A DNA stretch of 64,000 bases, from positions 2,232,001-2,296,000 of the forward strand of contig CP071496.1 of NCBI GenBank assembly GCA_017354895.1, read 5' to 3'. The notes below the pieces were generated by a model that had not been told where the DNA came from, did no database searches, and saw only the letters and a program-made list of their open reading frames with translations. The DNA comes from Podospora comata. Lineage: Eukaryota; Ascomycota; Sordariomycetes; Sordariales; Podosporaceae. This document shows positions 35,701 through 46,447 of the stretch, in pieces; the stretch's first letter is position 1; each line of letters opens with the position of its first letter. The position numbers and the translations under genes were made by a program.

Positions 35701-36575
35701 AAGCAAACTATGATCTCCTGCCGCGGGTTCACCCGGATCCATGGCCAAGCTTGTTTGATGCGGATGGTGTCCGGAGTGCCGCTCCAGACGATGACGTTCC
35801 TTTAGCCTTCAAGGGTCTATCTCAGTCCTGGTGTCTGTTGACTCGTTATGCCTCCTTTGCATCAGAGCCACTACGGGTGGTAGACATCGACGTGGTGCTG
35901 TCTTCCCTCCCATCAGTCAGATGCCACGCAATCAAGCACAACAATCTCCCCTCCTCGGGCGAAGGCCGACTAGTCGCCCCCAAAACCATCGAGGAAGCAG
36001 CCTTTGAGCTCAAAGCCCAAAAGGCCTCCCTCGACGAGCGAGGTCCATCACCATTGGACGTCTCCCTCGTCATCAAATGGTCTCGTCCGGAGGTCTCGGA
36101 TCAAATCAACAGCACTACTTTACCGGTGCCACGGTTCAATCTGTTTGGTACGGAACCGCGGGTTTTGGCGACGGTCTCGCATATGTTTACACCGCACCCG
36201 TTGGTGGTCTTGACGGTGTATATTGAGAATGCGTCGAATCATCTGTTGACGTTTGGGCTGACGATGGAGCCGAGTGACGAGTTTGCGTTTTCGGGGCCGA
36301 AGCAGACTAGTCTGAGCTTGTTGCCTGTGCAGAGGAGGGGGGTGGAGTATAGGTTGGTGCCGTTTGATGATTTGGGGGAGGTGGGGAGGTGGGTGGGTGT
36401 TGGGTTGGTGGTTAGGGATAAGTATTATCAGAAGGTGTTGAGGGTTGTGCCCGGGGGTGAGGGGGTTAGGGGGACGAAGGAGGGGGGTGTGGAGGTTTGG
36501 ATTCCGGGACGGGGGGAGGTGGAGGGGGGGGGATGGGAAGGGGGAGTAAGGGGGTTAGAGAAAGTGATGGTGTAG
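32720..36575 (+). CDS. TRAPPC11: TRAPP complex subunit TRAPPC11 (foie gras / gryzun)
   Basis: This is a large subunit of a TRAPP tethering complex that acts in ER-Golgi and Golgi traffic. The model is join(32720..32986,33058..34603,34654..36575), 1244 residues. The start has a CACCATGG context and reads MDEYPAGSLDHSVPFLL. Intron 1 (GTAGGT to CCTAG) is phase 0 and yields LPPRRARLPDGID. Intron 2 (GTACGT to TTGCAG) is phase 1. The foie gras domain starts near residue 288 (WNVRYDFKSAVFAEYRQEMD, ALRSYEQAYENLL) and continues with WRLL-type helices. The C-terminal half has the beta-sandwich gryzun layout (LTNGEDIEALAKLDATLFGE, YDLTLKVTYFLPTNPGTLI). The last 100 codons are markedly G-rich. It is divergent from DNA2. 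Confidence 0.9.
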
Positions 36576-36689
36576 ATGTTTGGTTTCGTGTTAGTTTGAG
36601 ATACCTATGAATGAGATGTTAGTGAGATTTGTAGACATAGATATTGCGTAGCAGGTTGTGGGCACGGAAGTGAAACTGCTATGTGGAAT

Positions 36690-36925
36690 GGATGCCTGAA
36701 GTGTAGTTAAGAGGCCTTTTAACGTGATTGATATGCCTTTCAACATGATCAACACGCCTTCCGATATAATAAGTGATAGACCTTGAAAAATCATCAAGAG
36801 GGCTCTAGACATGATTGATAGGCTTCAAAAGATAGTTAATGGGCCATTCAAAATAATCAATAGGCCTTACAACATAACTGACAGGTGTTTTGGGACAATT
36901 AGGAGGCATGTTTATGAGATCTTGA
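36690..36925 (-). repeat. Degenerate 21-bp tandem repeat, array 3
   Basis: About eleven units of 20-24 bp are present, resembling AGGCCTTNCAANATRATTGAT on the plus strand. Its complement is the unit of arrays 1 and 2, so this copy is inverted relative to them. Units include the sequences from 36711, 36733, 36754, 36821, 36841 and 36862. It is the longest and clearest of the four arrays. Confidence 0.8.
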
Positions 36926-37908
36926 GGTCTACAGATTAGGTCAAGGTCTCTTTTATTTAGTCCTCTACGCGATATGTAATTGTAGACGTAATTCATCATG
37001 CCCTGTGAGTTTAGAAACTTCCATGCATATCTATCCACACCAGCCAAAATTATACCCCTGAGTAACCCCTTAATACTTTGGATGTGCAGCTGGCACACCA
37101 GACCAGTATCTCTTTTTTTTTCAGGAATCAGTTCTCACAAATTGTTGCTGTTTGCAGGTGAGAGACAACAAGATGCTATCCACACTGCCACATGCTCATC
37201 CTTCTTTCAACCGTAATTAAACATGGAGTCCTCGAACCACATTCCAATTCCACCACCTCAAAGGGGGTCATCCGATGGCAATTTCCATTCACTCTTCCAC
37301 AATAGCAATTTGTGGATTTGAGATATTGCCCAAATGTGAATGGCAATAACACCTTAACAGGTAGGTGATTGACAGTGCCTGAATGCCAACAAACACAGGG
37401 CCAGACATTCACTGGTGGGCCGTGCGTTGCCGCTAACAGCCGCTACTGCTACCTGTGTGAGAGCCAACGCACGGCCAGCGAGAAACACAGCGCAACCCAA
37501 GCCGCACTCTTATTTTCCGCTGCTTGAGTAGTCAGCCTCATCTGGACACCCCTCAACCTGGCAACGACAGGAAGAGAGAAATTGCCAACTGAATCGCGAC
37601 ACCGGAGGTGTGGTTGGTTTCTGGATTGACAAGATATCAGAAACACCGTCGTATCAATTCCTCGGCTTGCTCAGGTACCATCCGCCATCCCCTCCAGGTC
37701 AGCATATCCAGCTCGCCTTGCCTACAGCAGCCAGCCCAACCGCCCTCCATTACTGCCAACGCAGACCCCCGCCAGATCCAGTTTCGGCACCCTGCACCTG
37801 CCAGGTCCTATTTTCTTCTGCTGGCGACCATTCTTCCGAAATTTGATCTCGTTCGGCCGACTTTTGGTTCAGCTTGAGCATATCCCCCCCTCTTCTACTT
37901 CCTACACC

Positions 37909-37929
37909 GTCTCTCTCTCTCTCTCTCTC
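37909..37929. repeat. (CT)n microsatellite in a leader region
   Basis: A perfect CT run sits about 390 bp upstream of the next start codon. Pyrimidine tracts of this sort are frequent in fungal core promoters. Confidence 0.8.
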
Positions 37930-38317
37930 GGCGACCCGCTTCGATTAGTCGTCGACAGAGCCACTCTTTCTCGGCAACCGACTACTACAGACAACAAAAC
38001 AGATCCAGCCTACCCCTCGATCGACGACCGACCGATCGCTTCCCCTTACCCCTCGCTACGCCCAGACTGTATGATAGCGTCACCGCTTTCACACGGGCAA
38101 GCACACAAATTAGAGGAAATCATAGACAGGACAAAACCAATTTAGCAAGAGTCGGACCATAGAATACCAGGGCGACTCTCCCGACCATTCCGACCACCAG
38201 ATCGTGTGCGGGGTTCATAGCCAATACCTACCTACCTACTACCAAAGTAACCAGCTCCGGATTTCGGGGCCTCATTCATCTTCTTCTACAAGAGTCGCCA
38301 CCTTTACCACCGCAAAC

Positions 38318-40234
38318 ATGCCCTGCTACAAGGGCATCGCGGTGAGCATCCATGCAAATGGTGCCCCGGTGCCCGAATACGGCATCCAAAAACAGTCTCG
38401 GCTGTCACGTATCAACACTTACATCCCGGTCCCGCAGCCCCAGGTCAACCCAGAGAATAACAAGCCTGAGCCGGCCAAGTTCGCCATTTCCATTACCCTC
38501 CTGACCCCCGGCCTCGCGATACCCTACTCTGCCCCCAAAGCCACCGAAAGTAACCCGTACCCGAAGCCGCAATATGTCGGCGCTCTCCCCTCGAGCACTG
38601 GGGAGCGGGGCAAGTTCCACGGCATCGTGGCTCCCTACATTCCTATGACTCAGAGCGAGAACGAGACAATTGCCGCCTATATATACTTTGATGGTCGTGC
38701 CAAGGAGGAGGTCGCTACGCTTCTTCGCCCCGGTGAGGAAACGTGGGTGAATAGCAGATGGGTCCAAGTTCCTGAGTCGGAAGGCGGCGGGCTGGCTGAA
38801 CGGGAGTTTTTGTTCCGCGAGGTTGGCCTTGAGCGCTGGCTGAATGGTCTTGATCTTCAGGGACATGATGCTGCCGAGAAGCTGGAGCGCAGAAGGCAGA
38901 AGTTTGAGAAGCGCAGAAGACGCCAAAAGAAGCTCGAGGAGGAGGCGGGTTCTTCCCACCATGGGTCTCGTGGTGCTGCCCTTAGGTATGGCGCTGATGA
39001 CAAGGCCCCTCTGGAGGCTGTTGACGACTCTCTTTCGTCTAGTGATTCGGATGATGAGCCGCCCGAGGCTACTGGCCAGATCAAGGTGGCCATGTTTAGG
39101 GTGATTGCGTCGGGCGAGATCAAGAAGGGGGAGTATTCTCCTCAGTTTGATGCTCACGACGACTCGGAAGAGGAGGGCAAGGGGAACAACAATGGGGTCG
39201 ATGCCGATGTTGAGCACACGACTAGTTTCGCGAAGCCCAAGACACTTGATCCGAAGACTATTAGTACTCAGACCGTGACCGGTATCGACGGGCCGGATAA
39301 GCCTTTTGCGGTCTTCACTTTCTTTTACAGAGGCGAACGTGAGTATTTGGCTGTTCTGACTTGTATGGTCGTGGCGCTGACGCTGTAACAGGCCAACTAC
39401 AAAAGATGGGAGTCCTCGCCCCTCCAAAGCCCCAAGTCACTTCGCCCAACCTCAAGAGACGCTCTGGCCAGCTCGATTTCTCTGGCCTTGGGCCCTTGAA
39501 GACAAGCGGCACTGTGGGCTTTTCCGCGTTCCGGGACAGGGACTCTCAACCAACAAGACGGAAGAAGTCGAGGACGAAGAGCAACGGGGGTATGAGCATA
39601 GATGCCGACAGCGATGACGATGACGACGACGAGGACTTGAGCGAGCAGATCCTGGGCAAGATGGAGGATGTTGACACCAAGTATGACAAGTCAAAGTTGG
39701 GCCCGGAGGACGCCAAGTTTACGGGCGAGCTGGCGGATGGTGTAAACAGGATCAGGGTATGTTTTTCCCACTCTGTTGCATTTTCCTTTCTTGAACTATA
39801 CTGACTTATTCTCCGCAAAATAGCTCAAGAGAGCCCACTCGGCCGAACCAGACGCCGCCTCAAGCCCCAGCAAATCACCCAACACGGGAGCCGCAACCCC
39901 TCCGGACGGAACTGGCGTTGGTTCTGCTGCCGCTGGTAGCATGCCTACGGGGTTGGCGGCCATGTTTGGGAAGAGTCTGCCGGATGACACGAATATTATT
40001 GGGAGCCCGATGAAGAAGGCGAGGCCTAGTCTGGGGGATATCGGGGAGTTAAAAGGGGGGCTGGGGGGGAGTGGAAGCCCAGGGACGACAAGCGGAGCAG
40101 GGTTCACGTCTGCGCTCGGTGATATACTCGCCAAGGCTGAGGCTGCTCAGGCAAGCAAGGGTCAAACGGGGGTTGCGGCGGGGCAGGTAGCGCAGCCGCC
40201 GCCTATGTTGATGGAGGAGGAGGAGGAGCTTTGA
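38318..40234 (+). CDS. Fungal DUF7918-like protein of unknown function
   Basis: The function is unknown. The model is join(38318..39338,39392..39756,39824..40234), 598 residues. The ATG at 38318 follows GCAAAC. Intron 1 has GTGAGT and ACAG in phase 1; intron 2 has GTATGT and AATAG in phase 0. The N-terminal domain (MPCYKGIAVSIHANGAPVPE, IAAYIYFDGRAKEEVATLL, REFLFREVGLERWLNGLDLQ) resembles the DUF7918 group of fungal proteins, a match made from memory. A basic coiled segment follows (KLERRRQKFEKRRRRQKKLE), then acidic Asp/Ser runs, another block ending in FAVFTFFYRGER, and a disordered tail ending in EEEEEL. Charged blocks suggest a nuclear protein. The exon set is well supported; the family name less so. 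Confidence 0.8.
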
Positions 40235-42175
40235 GTGGATATGAGCGTTTGTGGTTGTAAGCGAGTGTGTGTACGTTCTGTCTGCGTGGGGGGTGGGGGG
40301 GGGGGCGGGGGGGAAACAAACTAGGAAAGGAAAAACAAGATATAAAAGAAGACGACCCAGCGAAACTCAGTTTGTTCTTGAGAGCATATATTACGACAGT
40401 TGGGTGTGTGTGATGAAGTGGAAGGAAATTGAAAATACATGAGGGTGGGGTGGGGGAAGGGGGAGAGGAGGGGGGGTGGGGGTTGAGGTTATATCGCAAA
40501 CTGATTAGGAGATATTATCTTGAGATAAGAATAAGCTGATATTGCCAGGACAGGAGTTTGGGAGGAGTTGGGAGGGTTGCTATGCTATGCTGGGAAATTG
40601 CTTTGATGGTGGTGGTGGTTGGTTGGTCGAGGTGTGTATGTTTTGGGGGGGAAGGCATAGCGGTTTTTTTTTTCTTGCGGTTTGGGGATTTGGGAAGGGG
40701 TTGGGCTGATAAATGGGGAGGGAATTGGGTTTATGTAGAGTAGTTTGTTGGGAGTGTAAAAGAGAATATCAAGGGGGGGTTGAATGTCATTGGTGATGTA
40801 GCCACTCATGATGTGTGGAAGATATGCTGGCTCTCATGATTAGAAACTTTGGTTAATTTGGAACTCGACACCATCTTGTAAGCACAGAGGCTTGCTATCC
40901 GGGAGAGGTGTTTCAACCTCTTGTATCGAGAAAGGTTGAGGACCGGAGACTAGGAAGGGAAGGAAGCGAGTGAGATTCCTGAAGCATGATCAAGAGTGCC
41001 GTAATCAGTTTTACGAGGGCCTTGATGGGTGCTTGAGCTTGACCAGGCCGATGTACCATGGGCCTGAACACCTCATCCAGGACGATTCCAAAATCAGCAA
41101 TACAGGTATGGCTTTGGCCGTTGGGCTGCGCAAGAGAACAATATCACGGCCAGGCAAAGCGAAAAAGACATGGAAGTGTGGAAAGATTTGGTTTATTATT
41201 ATCCATGGTGTAGCACACGAGCTGGAGAGCATCGAACTTGCCCAACACCCACACGCCAATCCAGCCCACCACCAGCCAGTGAAAATTCCAACCCGCAGCG
41301 ATGAAGCCCAAGAAAACAAGCAAATGGACACCCCCTTCCGCCTTGAAAAACCAAGGCTGACTTGGATGTCCACCCCACGCGAGTGAAGGGTTTCACAAGC
41401 TGATGAATGGGCCGGCCCAACGCGGCGGTTGGTTGTTGGGCTGGTTCGATTGCCTCTTTCCTCCAAAACCCAACTCCTGCCTTGCTCAAAGTCCCAATCC
41501 AGACCGGCGGTGTCAAGATGCCGAAGTATATGCGATCTAATGATAGAATTGTTAGCGCTCCTGTTTTGAATGTGAAAACAGTGAAGTGTGTAGTGTGTGT
41601 TGGGTATAATGTCAGACTGTTGAGTTTGATGATTTTTTTTAATCAACATGATTTATTCTGTTGGCCGTTCTTAAGAGCAGTTTTTGTCATCATGGTAAAT
41701 GGTGTTTGTTGCAAAGGCAAAGGAAACAGGGTGCTGTCTTACCATTCAAGATGCGGGTGCGTGAAAAGAAAGGAAAGAGAGAGGAAGAAAGTGTCTCCAA
41801 AAAAATTGGAGTTGAAATTTATATCCAATGGAAAAGTGCGGACTGGGCGGACTGGGCGGACTGGACCGGGGAGGAGGGGTGACCAAGCTTAATCCTCTTT
41901 TTTTTCCTTTTCGGTCGGTGCCTGATCGATAAGGCTGTCAGATTCACTTTGTGAGTGACACAGGAAACCCCACTTTTGAACTTGGGCTGCGGCGGGCGGT
42001 GGGACTGGGCTCCTGCTGCTGGCCGGGTGCCTGGTTCGAAAGTGATCTTCTGATATCTCCTCCCCCCTCCGTGAGGAACTTGCCGCCCTTTTTTTTTTCT
42101 TTTACTCGCCAACTACATTATCACAAAAAAATCCCAAGGTTGAAGTCTGCTGCGAAGCAATCTAATACCGTCAAG
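40235..42175. other. Intergenic region between the DUF7918-like gene and NTF2
   Basis: It begins with G-rich tracts (40286-40313 and 40441-40488) in the presumed 3' UTR. Overlapping ORFs on both strands at 40970-41650 show no known domain and no steady codon bias, so I leave them out. The last 100 bases are the NTF2 leader. Confidence 0.5.
40286..40488 (+). other. G-tract cluster, possible G-quadruplexes
   Basis: Two clusters of G runs, at 40286-40313 and 40441-40488, lie just after the stop codon of the DUF7918-like gene on its sense strand. Each has four or more G runs with short spacers, the arrangement that favours quadruplexes. Confidence 0.55.
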
Positions 42176-43050
42176 ATGGCTTGTAAGTTTTATACCGACT
42201 TCCCCTCTGGAAATATGACAAGGCTGTGTTGTGCGCGCGCGAAAGGAGAGCTGGAGGAGGGGTTGGGAAATCGAAGATGTTCGGGTTACCCCGCCATCGC
42301 GCTATCGAGGAGGAGAGGGCGGATGTGTTCGCGATGCCCTCCTCTTTGCGCGCGCAAACTTGTTTACGGGTTTAAATGAAGCAAAAGCTAACAAAATGGT
42401 AAACAGTCGATTTCCAGGGAATTGCTAGTGAGTTTCCACCACCACCAGAGCTCCAATGAAGCCAGTTACATACGATCGCGAGAAGAGAAGCTAACGCGCG
42501 CTGTTTTTGTGTTCCCCCCGCAACAGCGCAGTTCGTCACCCACTACTACACCACCTTTGATACCGACCGCAAGGCCCTGGCTGGTCTCTACGTATGTTCT
42601 CGATCGAGCGAGCTGTTGGGGGAATTGGTCACTAATGGAGTAAACAGAGAGAGAACTCCATGTTGACCTTTGAGTCTACGCAAGCCCTCGGTACCGCCAA
42701 CATTGCTGAGAAGCTCACCGTAAGAGATGCTCTGATCACGCGACACGATGAGGACGGTCGTTGACTGGATTTGTTACAGAACCTCCCATTCCAGAAGGTT
42801 AAGCACCACTTCGACACTGCTGATGCCCAGCCCACCGCCACTGGTGGTATTGTGATCTTGGTCACCGGCCAGCTCTTGGTATGCTTCAAACATGATATGT
42901 AGAAGCGAGGCTGAATACTGATACGAATTTCTCACACAGGTTGACGAGGAGGCCAACCCTCTCAAGTTCTCCCAGGCTTTCCAGCTCGTTCAGGATCCTC
43001 AGGGCCAGTGGTTCGTTTTCAACGATATCTTCAAGCTCGTTTTCGGTTAA
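42176..43050 (+). CDS. NTF2: Nuclear transport factor 2
   Basis: NTF2 carries RanGDP into the nucleus. The model is join(42176..42182,42407..42427,42527..42591,42648..42719,42780..42878,42940..43050), 124 residues, the usual length. The first coding exon is only 7 nt and the second 21 nt. Together they give MAFDFQGIA, then TQFVTHYYTTFDTDRKALAG. Later blocks are RENSMLTFES, NLPFQKVKHHFDT, ADAQPTATGGIVILVTGQLL and FVFNDIFKLVFG, all diagnostic. Every junction keeps phase, with GTAAGT, GTGAGT, GTATGT, GTAAGA and GTATGC donors and CTAAC branch sites before exons 2 and 3. Six short exons for a 124-residue protein is the densest splicing in the window. Confidence 0.96.
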
Positions 43051-44276
43051 GCGGTTGTGACGAGTATGATGGAGCGATATTTACACCACTTAGACGGAGC
43101 CGTGAGCATATCATAGCCAAATACACCAAAAACGCGTGAAGATACCAGAAAAGGAAGCGGCGGCATCTGAACGTTTGCTGTGGGCGGCGTCTGGAGATGG
43201 ACTGACGGGAAAGAGGGAGGGGACTTTGATTTTTTTCGCCAGCATTAAGCAGCAGTAGCTACACCTTGGGGTTAATTAAACCTTTTAAACGTCAAGAGGT
43301 GAATTCGCATTGATGGAGCTATGCCGCGCAACCTCTTGAGCCTCATGGCCAGGTAGGTACGTCAGCAGGGGACCTCGGAAATCGGGTGCCTGTTTGGCGG
43401 CCACTTATTAAAAGCTGGCCATTTGGTCTGGTCTGCGAAAAGGATGTTGTCGGTTGGCTCGCCGTCAGGGCCAGCATTCTTCACAGAAAACACTGTGGAA
43501 TAAATACCAACACCCAAACCAAACAGCACACCACTGTTTCATCAATACCTCTGAAGAATAGAAGCTCCCTCCGTCTCCGTTCTCAACAGAAAAAGAAGTA
43601 GCGGCAGCATTGCACCGATCCCTGTCAGGCCTGCTGTCACCAGTGTCACAGCCACAGATTATCCAATCAGCGCTTGCAGAACCTCCCCATTAGCCCCACT
43701 TTGGACCTCTTCTTGCGTACCGGGAATCCGAAAAGACCAACGGTGTGTGTGTGTGTCAGTGCTTTCGCTTCAGAAAGTGTGAGGGTGTTTGTTACGTACG
43801 ACAATAGCTCTCTCTCTCTCTCTTTCTAGCTCTACTACCTACCTACCATTAGAACACTGGCTCACTCCCTCTGCTAGACAGACAAAGGAGAACAGTTTTC
43901 CCCCCCCTCAACGACCGAACAAACGCGATCAACGAAGCCACGTTTTAATTATCCCATCGATCTTTCTTCTGGATTGAGGCGCAATCGAACGAGTCCTCAA
44001 TTGTTGCCGTCGCCCGTCGCAACACGAATCCACTACCACCGCCAGCAGCGACGAAAGCATAGATACGTTCTCAGGAGGGATAATCAACTGCACGATTTGT
44101 ATCGACAGGAAAAGGGATAGGCGCATTAAAAAAGACAGGACAAGAATAGTTCGTGAATAGGTACTGCAACTACCCGCCAAAGCAAGCAAGCTACCGAGCT
44201 TCGAACCGCGAAGAAGCACCACTATCCACCACCACAATCCTCAACATCACCACCCGGTGATCCAACAGCCGTCAAA
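43051..44276. other. Intergenic region NTF2 / TVP18
   Basis: It holds the NTF2 3' UTR and a long upstream region of TVP18 with a (GT)n run at 43743-43756 and a (CT)n run at 43807-43823. No gene is supported. Confidence 0.6.
43743..43823. repeat. (GT)n and (CT)n microsatellites upstream of TVP18
   Basis: Two short simple repeats, at 43743-43756 and 43807-43823, lie about 0.45-0.53 kb before the TVP18 start. Confidence 0.8.
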
Positions 44277-44806
44277 ATGACCCTAAAAGAAGAATTCCAA
44301 ACCCGCAACTTCAGTCCGTCCCTTTCCCCTCCCCCTTATCCCCCCTTTCCCCAATTTACTGACCCTTCCCCCCCCGCGTAGGCATCTACGGCCAATGGCT
44401 AGGAATCCTCTCCATGATCCTCTGCTTCGCCCTCGGCCTCTCCAACATGATCTCCTCCATCTTCTCCCTCAACATCGTCATCATCGCCTTCTCCATCCTC
44501 GCCATGGTTTTCTCCTTTGTTATCCTCTTCGTCGAAGTCCCCCTCCTCCTCCGCATCTGTCCTACTTCCTCCTCCTTTGACGCGGCAATCCGCAAGATCT
44601 CGACAAACTACATGCGTGCGGGCGCGTACGGGGTTATGGCGCTGGTGATCTGGCTGAGTTGCATCAGCACCCGGACGAGCTTGATCGCTGCGGCGGTGTT
44701 CTTGACCTTGACGGGGGCGTGTTATGGGTTGGCGGGGGCGAAGGGGCAGGCTTTTGTTGGGAGTAAGACGCTTGGCGGGCAGGGGGTGGCGCAGATGATT
44801 GTGTGA
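44277..44806 (+). CDS. TVP18: Golgi membrane protein Tvp18
   Basis: This is a small Golgi-vesicle membrane protein of the Tvp18/flower-like family. The model is join(44277..44313,44382..44806), 153 residues. The short first exon gives MTLKEEFQTRNF and joins SIYGQWLGILSM. The donor is GTCCGT, weaker than usual, with a TACTGAC branch site and a GTAG acceptor in phase 1. Four hydrophobic segments are visible: LGILSMILCFALGLSNMI, IVIIAFSILAMVFSFVILF, AYGVMALVIWLSCI and LIAAAVFLTLTGACYGLAGA. The short tail ends GGQGVAQMIV. The family match is strong. Confidence 0.93.
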
Positions 44807-45527
44807 GGTTGTTGAAGGATGATGGGGGAGGGGAAGAAGCTGGCTGGGCCGGAAAGTTCAATATGATTACTAAAGGGGAGTTGGATGAGAAGAGGGGATG
44901 GGGATGGTAAAGTGATGTTGATGAAGGAGCCGCTTCTTGTCTTTTATTGTTATTGCTAGTACTATCGAGATGCTTAGTTGTGAGGGAAGAAGAAGAAGAA
45001 GATGAAGAAGAAGACGAAGAAGAAGCAGAGACAGAACCTCAAATATGGATTATTTTTTTCGCTAGGCAAGGAAAAAAAGAAAAGAGGGAACCAACGAATA
45101 TTGGTGTTTTTGGCGCCGGCTTTTTGTTTTCGTGTTTTTGTTTGTTGCTTTGAGTTGAGTTGTTTTTTGTACGGTTAGGGTAATACCTTCGCTTTTTTGT
45201 TTAGGGTAATGGGAAAGCATTTTTTCCTATTACCTTCTGCCAGGTACTGTGTTTGAAGATGTGATATTTCAGCTGGATCTGTTCAACGAGTCTATCAGAG
45301 TTCAATGCCCACCCAATAATATCTAGCAAGGGACTTGCCAATCCAGCCAGTTTTCAGGCGTATATATTGATCTATCTGTGTCTGGGAATCATTTGGTCAC
45401 GGCTTACATAGTGAGTATATCTATCTATCTGGGCGGATTTCATAACCTATCTCTCAACCCTGCAAAGCATAAATGATGGGGGGAGAAAAGAAAAGCAATT
45501 AAAAAAAATAAAAACCAAAATTGAATT
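44807..45527. other. Intergenic region TVP18 / tRNA-Glu
   Basis: It contains the TVP18 3' UTR and a GAA-type repeat at 44986-45027. The ORF over that repeat is low-complexity and not believed. Confidence 0.6.
44986..45027 (+). repeat. Imperfect (GAA)n microsatellite
   Basis: About 14 GAA-type triplets with a few substitutions lie downstream of TVP18. Confidence 0.8.
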
Positions 45528-45631
45528 TCCCACACCGGGAATTGAACCCGGGACTTCAGGGAGTATCAGATCCTGAGATAATCTCAAGGAGGACTGAAAG
45601 CCTGATATGCTGACCACTACACCATATGGGA
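45528..45631 (-). tRNA. tRNA-Glu(UUC) with a 33-nt intron
   Basis: On the minus strand the acceptor arms TCCCATA and TGTGGGA pair with one G-T. The T arm is CCGGG TTCAATT CCCGG. The anticodon stem is TCAGG/CCTGA. The loop reads C-T-TTC-A, then an intron of about 33 nt after position 37, then C, giving anticodon UUC. The D-arm region GTGTAGTGGTCAGCAT fits tRNA-Glu. The intron position is the canonical one. CCA is not encoded, as usual in eukaryotes. Confidence 0.92.
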
Positions 45632-46447
45632 CTCTGCGGCCTTCTTCTTGGTTTTGGGATGGAAGGAGGTGAGGAGGATTGGATTATATGGGGTTGTTGA
45701 GGGAGGGAGGGAAGGAAGAGAAGGCTGGCTGCCTGGGTGGTGGGGAAAAGGAAGGGAAGGAAGGAAGGGGCGGTTCTTCCCTGGGTAAGGGGTGTTGGGA
45801 GCCATTTCCGGCGAGTTTGGGCCATTTGGGAGGGAAAAAGACTGCTAAAGAAATCTGCGAAATGACAAAACGATCACAGGTGTGAGGGAAGACGGTACGG
45901 TGGGTAGCTCGATGTTGCTTTGAGATGGAGAGTGGGTTCATCGGTGGCAATGTTGAAGGCCAGGGGTGAAAGAGATTCAGACGTATCTACCTTACTGTGT
46001 GGGCAATACATATACTTTTCAGCAATATCAACGTTTTAATACCGGGCGCAGCAAGCAAGGCTTGTTCCAAGGTTCAAGACCAAATCTCATCGATCCAAAT
46101 ACTCCTTCGACATTTCATGGCTAGCCTAACAGCTTATCCAGTCCCATCCCACACCCCCAGCCCCATCATAAGCAACTCACATCACACATATAACACGCAG
46201 AACAAACAAGAGTTGATGTCTCACAAAAGAACGAATAATCTTCATTATATCAACTTTTTATACCACCCCCCCACACAAATCAGTGACCGAAGCCTTTCTT
46301 TTCTCTCAAAATCCCCTCCCCAAAACAACCAAATACCACTCGACGCTAAAGCTCAGAGTAAAACAACAAAACAAAAGCAATCAAAGGAGTGGATTTCAAC
46401 AGCTTTCAAAAATCACAAAGTCATCACAAATCATCTGCCAGAAGAAA
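45632..46447. other. Intergenic region tRNA-Glu / AIM21
   Basis: It has a purine-rich stretch next to the tRNA 5' side (about 45660-45780). The rest is the presumed AIM21 3' UTR. No gene is supported. Confidence 0.55.

Larger units (their letters stand above)
36576..38317. other. Intergenic region downstream of TRAPPC11
   Basis: It holds the third 21-bp array, a (CT)n tract at 37909-37929 and the presumed leader of the next gene, which is pyrimidine-rich from about 37,650. The two minus-strand ORFs at 36591-37098 translate the repeat array. No other gene is supported. Confidence 0.6.

Noticed and set aside
13364-36925. CRISPR-like reading of the 21-bp arrays
   Set aside because: The units are contiguous and degenerate with no unique spacers, and the genome is eukaryotic.
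38405-39427. A 340-codon antisense ORF over the DUF7918-like gene
   Set aside because: It is antisense to well-supported exons and crosses the intron; no recognisable content.
40970-41649. Overlapping ORFs on both strands (138 and 212 codons)
   Set aside because: Neither has a known domain, consistent codon bias or clear splice sites; a short real gene cannot be fully ruled out.
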